Shown here piece after piece: positions 42,123-49,569 of a DNA stretch of 64,000 nt. This DNA is from Desulfoplanes formicivorans (GTDB lineage Bacteria; Desulfobacterota; Desulfovibrionia; Desulfovibrionales; Desulfomicrobiaceae). The stretch's first letter is position 1. Each line of letters begins with the position of its first letter. The DNA lies in contig NZ_BDFE01000017.1 of NCBI RefSeq assembly GCF_001748225.1, forward strand, positions 1 to 64,000. Reading direction: 5' to 3'. The notes under the pieces are model-generated. The model worked only from the letters and a program-made list of their open reading frames with translations. It did not search any database and was not told the origin of the DNA. The translations under genes were made by a program, and so were the position numbers.

Positions 42123-42614
42123 TTGATACGCTCATTGATTATCACGATGCTGGTTGTCGGGTGCCTTGGCTGGGCCGTTCCTGATACGGCCCGGGCCGAG
42201 TACAGGGGAACGCTTTCGGGCGAGCAGTTTGTGGATATGGTCACCCAAACCACGGCACGGGTGGTTGTGGTCAATTTCTGGGCCACGTGGTGCGGGCCCT
42301 GTCGGCAGGAGTTTCCCTCTCTGATGGCGCTGCGCGATCAGTATGATGACAAGGATCTTTTGCTCATGGGCATCTCTCTGGATTACAATGCCGAAGCGGT
42401 ACGGTTTTTCTCGGACCGGGTGGGGTTCAACTATCCCATTTATCTTGATGGGGGAGAGATTGCCTCGGCCTTCAATGTCACGGCCATACCGCGTTTGCTC
42501 GTGTTTGCCGATGGCAAGCTCCGGGCCAGTCACGTGGGATACATACCGAAAGACACCCTCAACCAAGTGATCCAGTCATTGCTGGATGCCGATGCCAAGG
42601 GAGAAGAGTCATGA
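42123..42614 (+). CDS. Exported thioredoxin-like protein (ResA/TlpA type)
   Basis: 163 residues. Starts at TTG 42123 with GAGGA seven bases upstream; then signal peptide (SLIITMLVVGCLGWAVPDTARA) and a TlpA/ResA thioredoxin domain: VVVNFWATWCGPCRQEFP (CGPC) and cis-Pro AIPRLLVFADG. Periplasmic disulfide reductase of the ResA/CcmG type. The upstream open frame has no ribosome site. Its stop overlaps the following gene by ATGA. Confidence 0.85.
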   Translation: MIRSLIITMLVVGCLGWAVPDTARAEYRGTLSGEQFVDMVTQTTARVVVVNFWATWCGPCRQEFPSLMALRDQYDDKDLLLMGISLDYNAEAVRFFSDRVGFNYPIYLDGGEIASAFNVTAIPRLLVFADGKLRASHVGYIPKDTLNQVIQSLLDADAKGEES

Positions 42615-43006
42615 CAATGTGGCGCCATGCTTGTGTGGGGATCAGCGGGATATTGTGCATGCTCTGGTCATGCGCTTGCATGGCCCAGCAGACCGGGCAG
42701 CCGGCCATGGGAGAGGTGAACACCCCCTTTCAGCTCTGCTGCGCAAGTCAACGGGCCGATGCCGAAGCCCTGGCCAAGCGGCTTGTTGCCATCATTCCCG
42801 GATTGCAGACACGCATTGTCAGGGAATCCTGTCAGGATTCCCTGGGCAGTGATGTGGATTTTTACGGCCTGTATGTCTGGCATGCAGCCATGACTCCCGA
42901 GGAGATCTGTCGGGAATTGGGAAAAAAGGAGTGCGAGCGGTGCCGGCAGCACGTCCGGGATGTCTGTCCGGAGACGCTGGGATCGTCAGGGGATCAGGGA
43001 AACTAG
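42611..43006 (+). CDS. Exported Cys-rich protein of unknown function
   Basis: 131 residues. Signal peptide of about 25 residues ending near SCACMA. The mature part has seven cysteines, including LCCASQ, VRESCQDS, EICRELGKKECERCRQ and DVCPETLG. This pattern could be disulfide-bonded helices or a metal site. No family was recognised. It is translationally coupled (ATGA) to the thioredoxin gene and is probably its substrate or partner. Confidence 0.65.
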   Translation: MTMWRHACVGISGILCMLWSCACMAQQTGQPAMGEVNTPFQLCCASQRADAEALAKRLVAIIPGLQTRIVRESCQDSLGSDVDFYGLYVWHAAMTPEEICRELGKKECERCRQHVRDVCPETLGSSGDQGN

Positions 43007-43031
43007 GTCAGGGAAAGAAACTTCCCGTGCC

Positions 43032-43925
43032 TCACGAAAGGGACGCGGGCCGTCTGTCTTGGTTGCGGGCGAGGCCGGGTTGATCGATCCCCTTGATCTC
43101 AAAGGAAATCGCATCGAATTTACACGCCTGGTAGCATTTGAGACATCGGATGCATTCCAGGCTGTTGGGGGTCTCGTAAAAGCTGACCCCCATGGGGCAG
43201 ATGGCTTCACAGGCCTTGCAATGGGTGCACGCGTCCTTGTCCCAATGCATGGTAAAGAGGCTGACCTTGTTGAACAGGGAATAGATGGCCCCCAGAGGAC
43301 ACATGGTTCGGCAGAAGGGCCGACTGGTAACGACCATCCAGATCAGAAGCAGGATCAGGATGGTCATTTTGTTGAAAAAAAGTCCACCCACCAGGGCCCT
43401 CAGGTCCGGTCGCATGGCCAAAAGGGGAATACCCGCTTCCAGCGTGCCTGCCGGACAGATATATTTGCAAAACCAGGTGGAACCAAAACCGAATTCATCC
43501 ACCACAACCAGCGGCAGGATGATCACGAACAGGGCCAGGATCGCGTATTTGATCCATGTCAGGGGTTTCCAGATCCCGTATTTCGGGGAAGGAATCTTGT
43601 GCATCAGATCCTGGAACAACCCGAAGGGACACAGCCACCCGCAGGGCATGCGGCCGACCAGGCTGCCAATGATTCCGAGAAATCCGACAACATACAAGCC
43701 GAATCGGTACTGGCCGCTGGCCCATGTCAGTCGGATGGAGGCCAGAAAGTTCTGGATCGCGCCCACAGGGCATCCACCCACTGCAGCCGGACAGGACCAG
43801 CAATTGAGCCCGGGAACACACACGGATTTGAGCTTGCCCGTGTAGATGCCCAGGGGGCCCAGCGGGAAAAGCCAGTAGGCATTGGTGATGAACGTGGCCA
43901 GGATTTGGACGATTCGTCGGGTCAT
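43032..43925 (-). CDS. NapH-like membrane ferredoxin (4Fe-4S)
   Basis: 297 residues. Several membrane helices interleaved with Cys clusters: CWSCPAAVGGCPVGA, MPCGWLCPFGL, CKYICPAGTLEAGIP, FCRTMCPLGA. A C-terminal ferredoxin pair CTHCKACEAICPMG and CIRCLKCYQACKFDA follows. The NapH/RdxA group moves electrons from the quinone pool or cytoplasm across the membrane to periplasmic acceptors. It starts at 43925, five bases after the CXXC micro-protein stop; an ATG at 43949 lies inside that gene. Confidence 0.88.
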   Translation of the reverse strand: MTRRIVQILATFITNAYWLFPLGPLGIYTGKLKSVCVPGLNCWSCPAAVGGCPVGAIQNFLASIRLTWASGQYRFGLYVVGFLGIIGSLVGRMPCGWLCPFGLFQDLMHKIPSPKYGIWKPLTWIKYAILALFVIILPLVVVDEFGFGSTWFCKYICPAGTLEAGIPLLAMRPDLRALVGGLFFNKMTILILLLIWMVVTSRPFCRTMCPLGAIYSLFNKVSLFTMHWDKDACTHCKACEAICPMGVSFYETPNSLECIRCLKCYQACKFDAISFEIKGIDQPGLARNQDRRPASLS

Positions 43926-43930
43926 ATGGC

Positions 43931-44074
43931 TCACCCTATCCCGATGCAACTCAGGCAGATGGCCACGCCCTTTTCAAAGACGCTGTCCACTTCCCCGAGA
44001 TTGATGCCAAGGATGAAAAGAACCAGAAAGAAGAACAGCACAAGGTAGGAGATCAACGTTGAACGGTTGGGCAT
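43931..44074 (-). CDS. CD1871A-type CXXC micro-protein
   Basis: 47 residues, too short for most gene finders. Reads MPNRSTLISYLVLFFFLVLF then ILGINLGEVDSVFEKGVAIC, ending LSCIGIG. One N-terminal membrane helix, a family-typical 'GE...VxxKxxxICLxCIGIG' end with a CxxC pair. This matches the CD1871A family of CXXC micro-proteins, which are regularly encoded beside NapH-like 4Fe-4S proteins. AAGGAT lies seven bases before the ATG. It may pass electrons or thiols between the ferredoxin and periplasmic partners. Confidence 0.8.
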   Translation of the reverse strand: MPNRSTLISYLVLFFFLVLFILGINLGEVDSVFEKGVAICLSCIGIG

Positions 44075-44320
44075 GGGAGATCCTTTTGAACATCATCGTG
44101 ATGTACCTGCCAGGAAATGGACAGTAATCCTGTATTCCCGGCTGCATTTTTTTGAACCCGGAGCATGGTTTCCATGCACCCAACGGGTCTTGCCTGTTTC
44201 ATACGATGAGCCCGTTGTTAATGCTTTTACACCATGTGTGCAAGTCATGACGGTATCAGAAACGGGTTCCTGTGGACTTTACCCCTTGCCCCCGGCGTCA
44301 CCCGCGTCTATACCTCCTGC

Positions 44321-46120
44321 ATGTCCTCTCTTTTTTCGCAATCCCCTTCCCTTGAGCAACCCCGATTTGTGCCCATGACCCGGGTGGAAATGGACCGGCT
44401 TGGCTGGGATGAACTTGATGTTCTGCTGGTCAGCGGTGATGCCTATGTGGATCACCCTTCCTTTGCCATGGCCCTGCTCGGGCGTCTTCTCATTGCCCAT
44501 GGTTTCAGAACCGGAATTGTCACTCAGCCCAGGTGGGACACCACCCGGGATCTGCTTGTCATGGGCCGGCCACGGCTGTTTGCCGGTATTGGGGCCGGTG
44601 CCCTGGATTCCATGCTCGCTCATTACACGGCCTTTCGCAAGAAACGCTCCGACGATGCCTATACGCCAGGAGGTCTGGCCGGTGCCCGACCCAACCGGGC
44701 GTGCATCGTATACACCAATCTCGTGCATCGGGCATTTCCCGGACTTCCTGTTGTGCTGGGCGGCATTGAGGCTTCTTTGCGGCGCATCACCCATTATGAT
44801 TTCTGGTCCGACAAATTGCGTAAACCCATCATTCTTGATGCCAAGGCAGACATGGTTGTCTATGGCATGGGTGAACGAGCCCTGGTGAAGATTGCCCGGC
44901 AGCTCGAGCAGGGGGTTGATCCTTCAGGGATATGCGGGACGGTCATGGTTGATGAGCCCGTGCCCGAGGGGGTGGAGTGTGAGGAACTGCCCTCTCACGA
45001 AGCCATGCTCGCGGATCCGTTCTTGCTGATGCAGGCAACATTGACCATGGAACGGCTGGTTCATCAGGGCAACAAATGGGCCACTCAAAAGGTCGGCAAT
45101 CGCACCGTGGTGCTGGCGCCACCTGCAGCTCCTCTGCAGCAGGAGGAAATGGATGGGCTCTACGCCCTGCCTTATGCCAGAAAGGCCCATCCTCTGTACT
45201 CGAAGAACATTCCGGCCGAGGCCATGATCAGGGATTCCATCACCAGTCATAGGGGGTGCGGCGGGGGGTGCTCGTTTTGTACCCTGGCATTGCATCAGGG
45301 GCGGCGAATTTCCTCTCGCAGCCGTGCATCCATCATGCACGAAGTCGATCGCATGGCCAGGATGCCCGGATTCAAGGGAAACATTTCCGATGTGGGCGGG
45401 CCAAGCGCCAACATGTGGGGAGGGTGGTGCACCCGGACAAAGGGGCCGTGCCAGCGTTCCAGCTGTATGACCCCGACCCTGTGTTCCCATTTCCGGGTGG
45501 ATCAGAAGGCCCATCTTGATCTGCTTCGGTCGGTGCGACAACGTCGCGGCATCCGCAATGTTCGCGTGGCCAGCGGGGTGAGGTTCGATCTCGCCCTTAA
45601 GGACCTGCAGGCCCTGACCGGCTATCTGGATGATTTTGTGGGGGGGCAGCTCAAGATCGCCCCCGAACATGTCTGCGACCATATCTTGCGGCTGATGCGC
45701 AAGCCAGGACATGTCCTGTTCGAGCGTTTTCTGGATATTTTTGCACGGCAGGCTGCCAGGGCAGGGAAAAAGCAGTATGTGATTCCCTATCTCATGAGCG
45801 GTTTTCCCGGTACAACGGACAAGGATATGCACGCCTTGGCCCTTTGGCTTGCCAAGCGGGGCTGGCGACCCCGACAGGTGCAATGTTTCATTCCCATTCC
45901 CGGTGCTGTTGCAACGGCCATGTTCTACACCCGGCGTGCCCCAGACGGCACCCGGATCCCTGTTGCCACAACCGATGCCGAGCGTATCCGGCAGCATCGC
46001 ATTCTGGTTCCTTCCCAACCATCAGATCGCCGCATGCACAAGCATACCCCCGGTTCAGCCTGCAAAGCACGCACAAAACGTCCACGGCATCACCTTCGTG
46101 GCAAGGGCACACCCCGTTGA
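44321..46120 (+). CDS. YgiQ-family radical SAM protein
   Basis: 599 residues. Opening VPMTRVEMDRLGWDELDVLLVSGDAYVDHPSF is the YgiQ N-terminal signature; the radical SAM motif is CGGGCSFC near residue 315, followed by GGPSANMWG and CxxxxxxxxC near 373-395, and GFPGTTDKDM. The C-terminal basic tail (KARTKRPRHHL) is variable. The substrate is unknown; cobalamin-type accessory domain at the N-terminus. The start could be 44321 or the later ATG at 44375; there is no clear ribosome site. Confidence 0.88.
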   Translation: MSSLFSQSPSLEQPRFVPMTRVEMDRLGWDELDVLLVSGDAYVDHPSFAMALLGRLLIAHGFRTGIVTQPRWDTTRDLLVMGRPRLFAGIGAGALDSMLAHYTAFRKKRSDDAYTPGGLAGARPNRACIVYTNLVHRAFPGLPVVLGGIEASLRRITHYDFWSDKLRKPIILDAKADMVVYGMGERALVKIARQLEQGVDPSGICGTVMVDEPVPEGVECEELPSHEAMLADPFLLMQATLTMERLVHQGNKWATQKVGNRTVVLAPPAAPLQQEEMDGLYALPYARKAHPLYSKNIPAEAMIRDSITSHRGCGGGCSFCTLALHQGRRISSRSRASIMHEVDRMARMPGFKGNISDVGGPSANMWGGWCTRTKGPCQRSSCMTPTLCSHFRVDQKAHLDLLRSVRQRRGIRNVRVASGVRFDLALKDLQALTGYLDDFVGGQLKIAPEHVCDHILRLMRKPGHVLFERFLDIFARQAARAGKKQYVIPYLMSGFPGTTDKDMHALALWLAKRGWRPRQVQCFIPIPGAVATAMFYTRRAPDGTRIPVATTDAERIRQHRILVPSQPSDRRMHKHTPGSACKARTKRPRHHLRGKGTPR

Positions 46121-46157
46121 TGCATCTGCCATCTTCCCAGTGACCAGACAGACAATG

Positions 46158-46202
46158 ATGCACAAAGGCCGGTTCGGGATACCCGAACCGGCCTTTGTGC
46201 AT
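46158..46202. terminator. Long perfect-hairpin bidirectional terminator
   Basis: A 21-bp perfect stem with an ATA loop lies between the convergent ygiQ-like gene (+) and the operon ending at 46220 (-). Arms are GC-rich (GGCCGGTTCGGG), capped by CAAAG/CTTTG. Confidence 0.8.
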
Positions 46203-46219
46203 CTGGTTGGTGGTGGTTG

Positions 46220-46942
46220 CTACATTTCCTTCTTGCTGCCCGAGCTCATCTGCAATCCGATGCCTTCGAAAAGGTAGAAGATGGCAAATCCCCATAGCAG
46301 GGTGTAGATCACGTAAAAAGTCAGCGAAAACACGAGCATTCCTGCCTTGCTGGTGGAACTTTGGGGAACGACTCCAAAAAAGTTGTACCCCACCTCAATG
46401 CCCCGCTTGACCACTTCGGAGACAAACTTGGCCGCCTTGAAGTCCTTGGCATGCTTGAGCTCCACATCCATGGTCGTGAAGGTCTTCCACCAGACATAAA
46501 GGGCCTCTTTGCCTGACATCCCGTATTGGGCTTCAAGAAGGTCGTCCTTGTTGTTGAACATGTTCTGGGCATCCTCGATGGCCTGATGTATCGCCGTGTG
46601 CAGATCCCCGTTGACAACAACGGATGCTCCCTGGTTTTGGGCCATCATGCCGGCCTGATTCAGGATGAGGGCGCTTTTTTCAGCCAAGTCTTCGGTGCCC
46701 AGGTGCAGGGTCAGATCGATGGTATGTCCCTTATATGCGTTATTGCCTTCCTTGAGCCGGGGGAAATAATTGGTCGATCCCTTGGCAATGGAATTGAACA
46801 GGTTGTCCGAAGCGTGGAAGGCGTTTACCATTTCTCCATGTGCTCCCTTGAAGGAAGGAGAAAACATGTACGTGAGAACACTAAAGAATATGATAGTGAG
46901 AATAATTCCCATGGAAAAGTGTTTCTTGTCGTAAACAAGCAT
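46220..46942 (-). CDS. Hypothetical two-helix membrane protein of the TauE operon
   Basis: 240 residues. One N-terminal helix (MGIILTIIFFSVLTYMF) and one C-terminal helix (MLVFSLTFYVIYTLLWGFAIFYLF) frame a ~170-residue extracytoplasmic domain: KGSTNYFPRLKEGNNAYKGH, LHTAIHQAIEDAQNMF, YVWWKTFTTMDVELKHA. No family was recognised. It begins after GGGAGG and lies 2 bases after the TauE/SafE stop, so the two are co-transcribed and may form a complex. Perhaps a periplasmic partner of the exporter. Confidence 0.75.
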   Translation of the reverse strand: MLVYDKKHFSMGIILTIIFFSVLTYMFSPSFKGAHGEMVNAFHASDNLFNSIAKGSTNYFPRLKEGNNAYKGHTIDLTLHLGTEDLAEKSALILNQAGMMAQNQGASVVVNGDLHTAIHQAIEDAQNMFNNKDDLLEAQYGMSGKEALYVWWKTFTTMDVELKHAKDFKAAKFVSEVVKRGIEVGYNFFGVVPQSSTSKAGMLVFSLTFYVIYTLLWGFAIFYLFEGIGLQMSSGSKKEM

Positions 46943-46944
46943 GG

Positions 46945-48219
46945 TTAGACCTCCCCTCTGAGCAATTTGATATTGACGAGAAATTTGCCGATGACCCAGA
47001 CTGCAAAGAACCCGATAATGACAAAGAAAGCCCAGTTTCCGACATTGGCCAGCAGGGAGGTGGTCGTGTCGGAAATGGTGATGACCTTCATCTCTCCCAG
47101 TTTTCCGGGGAGGGCGAACAATCGGTTGATGAACCCGGCAAGAATGGCCGTGGCATAGAATCCGCGAATGTAGATACCTTTGACAACCTTGGTGGTCAGG
47201 GCGCCCACCTGGATGCCGAGCAGGGATCCGATGAGCATGCCCATGGCCAGGGTATAGAAAATGAATCCGTAAATGGCGTATTGGCTGATGGAAGCAAATC
47301 CGGCCGTGAAGATGATCTGCAGGATATCCGTTCCAACAGCGGTGAACGAGGATACGCCAAGCACGTACACGAACATGGGAAAGGTCACGAAACCACCGCC
47401 CACACCCATGATGGCGGCCAGAAAGCCGACAAGGCCACCGCACAGGGCCACGAACCAGGCCGAGATTTTCTTGCCGCCCGGAAAAAGATCCTCATCAAAG
47501 GTGATCATGGGAGGGATGACGGCAGACTGCAGCTTGGCGGGAAGACCGGTTCCTTCTGCAGCGCCTTTTCCCTTGGATGCTGCCGGTTTGGATTCTGCGT
47601 TGCGCAGCTTGAGAAAGTCGATAAGGGCGTAGGCCCCCAGAAATCCCAAGAGCACCACGTAGATAATGCTGATGAAGGTGTCACTCATGACAGGATTGAG
47701 TTCATAGATCCAGCGGTTCAGGATACCGCCGGCAAATACGCCCCCCATGGAACCGACCAGAAAGGCAATGGCCAGGGCCACGGAAACATTACCGAGTTTC
47801 TTGTGGATGGTCGTGCCCATGATGGCCTTGGCGAAAATGTGAAAAAGGTCCGTGCCCACGGCCAGGATACCCTTGATACCCGCACTCATGAGGGCCGGGG
47901 TGATGATGAATCCGCCGCCGGCTCCGATGCATCCGGTAATCAGACCGGCACACAGGCCGATGAGCATGGATGCGATAAAGATTCCCGGGGTGTAGAAGGC
48001 CGGGGCATAGGCCTTTTTGCCGCCGAGAATGGATGGAAGATCAGCGGGATCGGCCGCTGCAAAGGCGATGGACGCGAGGATGATCGGAACGAGCATGAAG
48101 GCGAGCAAGCGCAGTTTTTTCTTGTTGTGCAAAATGGACATGGACGTTTCATAGTCCCAGCGTGCATGCGCGGTAGTAGCCGCCATGAGAGCATCATAGA
48201 TTCTTTTTCCAAAAGCCAT
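46945..48219 (-). CDS. TauE/SafE-family anion exporter
   Basis: 424 residues, longer than the ~260 of minimal members. Eight or nine membrane helices with the duplicated family motif: GLITGCIGAGGGFIITPALM and GFLAAIMGVGGGFVTFPMFV, each followed by AVGTD (GILAVGTDLFHIF and FTAVGTDILQII). The family exports sulfite, sulfoacetate or other organosulfur anions. A cytoplasmic Ala/Lys-rich loop separates the two halves. It belongs to the histidine kinase/receiver operon and is the likely output. Confidence 0.88.
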   Translation of the reverse strand: MAFGKRIYDALMAATTAHARWDYETSMSILHNKKKLRLLAFMLVPIILASIAFAAADPADLPSILGGKKAYAPAFYTPGIFIASMLIGLCAGLITGCIGAGGGFIITPALMSAGIKGILAVGTDLFHIFAKAIMGTTIHKKLGNVSVALAIAFLVGSMGGVFAGGILNRWIYELNPVMSDTFISIIYVVLLGFLGAYALIDFLKLRNAESKPAASKGKGAAEGTGLPAKLQSAVIPPMITFDEDLFPGGKKISAWFVALCGGLVGFLAAIMGVGGGFVTFPMFVYVLGVSSFTAVGTDILQIIFTAGFASISQYAIYGFIFYTLAMGMLIGSLLGIQVGALTTKVVKGIYIRGFYATAILAGFINRLFALPGKLGEMKVITISDTTTSLLANVGNWAFFVIIGFFAVWVIGKFLVNIKLLRGEV

Positions 48220-48286
48220 ACGTATTCCTCCTTGGAAATGCGAAAAAGCATCAAAACGTTATATCGTATCGAACATGGGGTGGTCT

Positions 48287-48721
48287 TCATGTGGTCATCT
48301 TTTTGCGTTCTGCCTCCTTCTTGAGTTGCAGGGTTTTTCTCTCGTGAAGCAGACGTTTGTGATAGGCGTCCTCCAGTTTGAACAGGAGATCGTCTATGTC
48401 CGTGGGCTTCATGAGATAGTCAAAGGCACCAAATTCCATCCCTTCCAGGGCCGCTTCTATGTTGGCATGCCCCGTAAGCATGATCACTTCGGTCAGGGGA
48501 TGCTGTTTTTTGATGGCTGTCAGGGTCTCGATGCCGTCCATGCCGGGCATCTTCACGTCCAGCACGACAATATCCCGGGGATTCTCGCGCATCATGGCCA
48601 GGGCCTCCTCACCCCCCGAGGCTCCGGCAATGTCGATTTTGCGTTTGGCAAGTCGCTTGATAAGGGTTGAGCGGAAATCGTCCTCGTCATCAACGATCAG
48701 TACGGAAAAATCGCGTTCCAT
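48287..48721 (-). CDS. Stand-alone response regulator receiver (RR1)
   Basis: 144 residues: one CheY-like receiver plus a helical tail (KLEDAYHKRLLHERKTLQLKKEAERKK). Phospho-acceptor VVLDVKMPGMDG, Asp about 55; signalling Thr LTGH and Lys YLMKP are present. No DNA-binding domain. The ATG at 48721 has GGAGG eight bases upstream; a GTG at 48730 overlaps RR2 but has no spacing. Third receiver after the kinase. Confidence 0.88.
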   Translation of the reverse strand: MERDFSVLIVDDEDDFRSTLIKRLAKRKIDIAGASGGEEALAMMRENPRDIVVLDVKMPGMDGIETLTAIKKQHPLTEVIMLTGHANIEAALEGMEFGAFDYLMKPTDIDDLLFKLEDAYHKRLLHERKTLQLKKEAERKKMTT

Positions 48722-48726
48722 GGCTG

Positions 48727-49116
48727 TCACCTCCCGGCCGGGATGGCCTTGTTGATCTTGGCGATCAATTCATCGAGGTCACAGGGTTTGGTCAGATAAT
48801 CCATGGCTCCGTGCTTGAGACCTTCTTCAGCCGCCTGTTCCGAGCCATGCCCGGTGAGCATGATCACAGGAAGGTCCGGGGCCATTTTCTTGATGATCTT
48901 GAGCACCTCGATTCCATCCATGTCCTCGAGTTTGAGGTCGAGCACCGCGATATCAAAGTCCTTTTTTCGTAGCACCTGCAACGCCTCGGTGCCCGTCAAC
49001 ACCCCGGTAACCTCGATACCCCGTCTGGCCATGCGTTTGGCCAGAACGTTCACGAATCCATCTTCGTCGTCCACGAGCAGCAAAGAGATGGGGTCACCTG
49101 ATGGTTCTTGTTTCAT
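48727..49116 (-). CDS. Stand-alone response regulator receiver (RR2)
   Basis: 129 residues, a bare CheY-like receiver. Asp about 60 in AVLDLKLEDMDG, Thr in IMLTGHGS, Lys in YLTKPCDLDELI. It is the most divergent of the three receivers around the acceptor site (KLEDMDG instead of KMPGMDG) and lacks the long C-terminal helix. It lies 3 bases after RR3. No output domain, so it must act by protein contact or as a phosphate sink. Confidence 0.9.
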   Translation of the reverse strand: MKQEPSGDPISLLLVDDEDGFVNVLAKRMARRGIEVTGVLTGTEALQVLRKKDFDIAVLDLKLEDMDGIEVLKIIKKMAPDLPVIMLTGHGSEQAAEEGLKHGAMDYLTKPCDLDELIAKINKAIPAGR

Positions 49117-49119
49117 GGT

Positions 49120-49554
49120 TCAATCCCAGGACTGTCTTGAGGTTATTTCCCGCATCTGGGCGTCAATGATCTTTTCCTCATGCTTGAGTTTTTTGGTCTT
49201 GGCCTCGTCAATCTTGGCTATGAGCTGGTCGATGTCACAGGGTTTCATCAGGTAATCAAAAGCCCCCATCTTCATCCCGTCTATGGCCGATTCCACGGTT
49301 GCATGACCGGTGAGCATGATCACCTCCACCAGGGGATAATCCTTTTTGATGGCCTTGAGGGTTTCAATGCCGTCCATGCCGGGCATTTTCACATCCAGCA
49401 CGGCCACGTCGATGAGGTTGTTCCCTGCCAGGACATCCAGGGCTTCCTGGCCGCTAAAGGCCTTGATCACCTCCATTTCCCGCTTGCCGAGCCGTTTGGC
49501 CATTGTCTGAACAAAGCCTTCTTCATCGTCGATCAAAAGAACTGTTGTCGCCAT
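49120..49554 (-). CDS. Stand-alone response regulator receiver (RR3)
   Basis: 144 residues, a CheY-like receiver with a charged helical tail (EAKTKKLKHEEKIIDAQMRE). Asp 54 in AVLDVKMPGMDG, LTGHATVESA, YLMKPCDIDQLI. Closest in sequence to RR1, so the pair looks like a duplication. It begins 15 bases after the kinase stop and is the first receiver of the operon. Confidence 0.9.
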   Translation of the reverse strand: MATTVLLIDDEEGFVQTMAKRLGKREMEVIKAFSGQEALDVLAGNNLIDVAVLDVKMPGMDGIETLKAIKKDYPLVEVIMLTGHATVESAIDGMKMGAFDYLMKPCDIDQLIAKIDEAKTKKLKHEEKIIDAQMREITSRQSWD

Positions 49555-49569
49555 GTATGCCTCCTCTCC

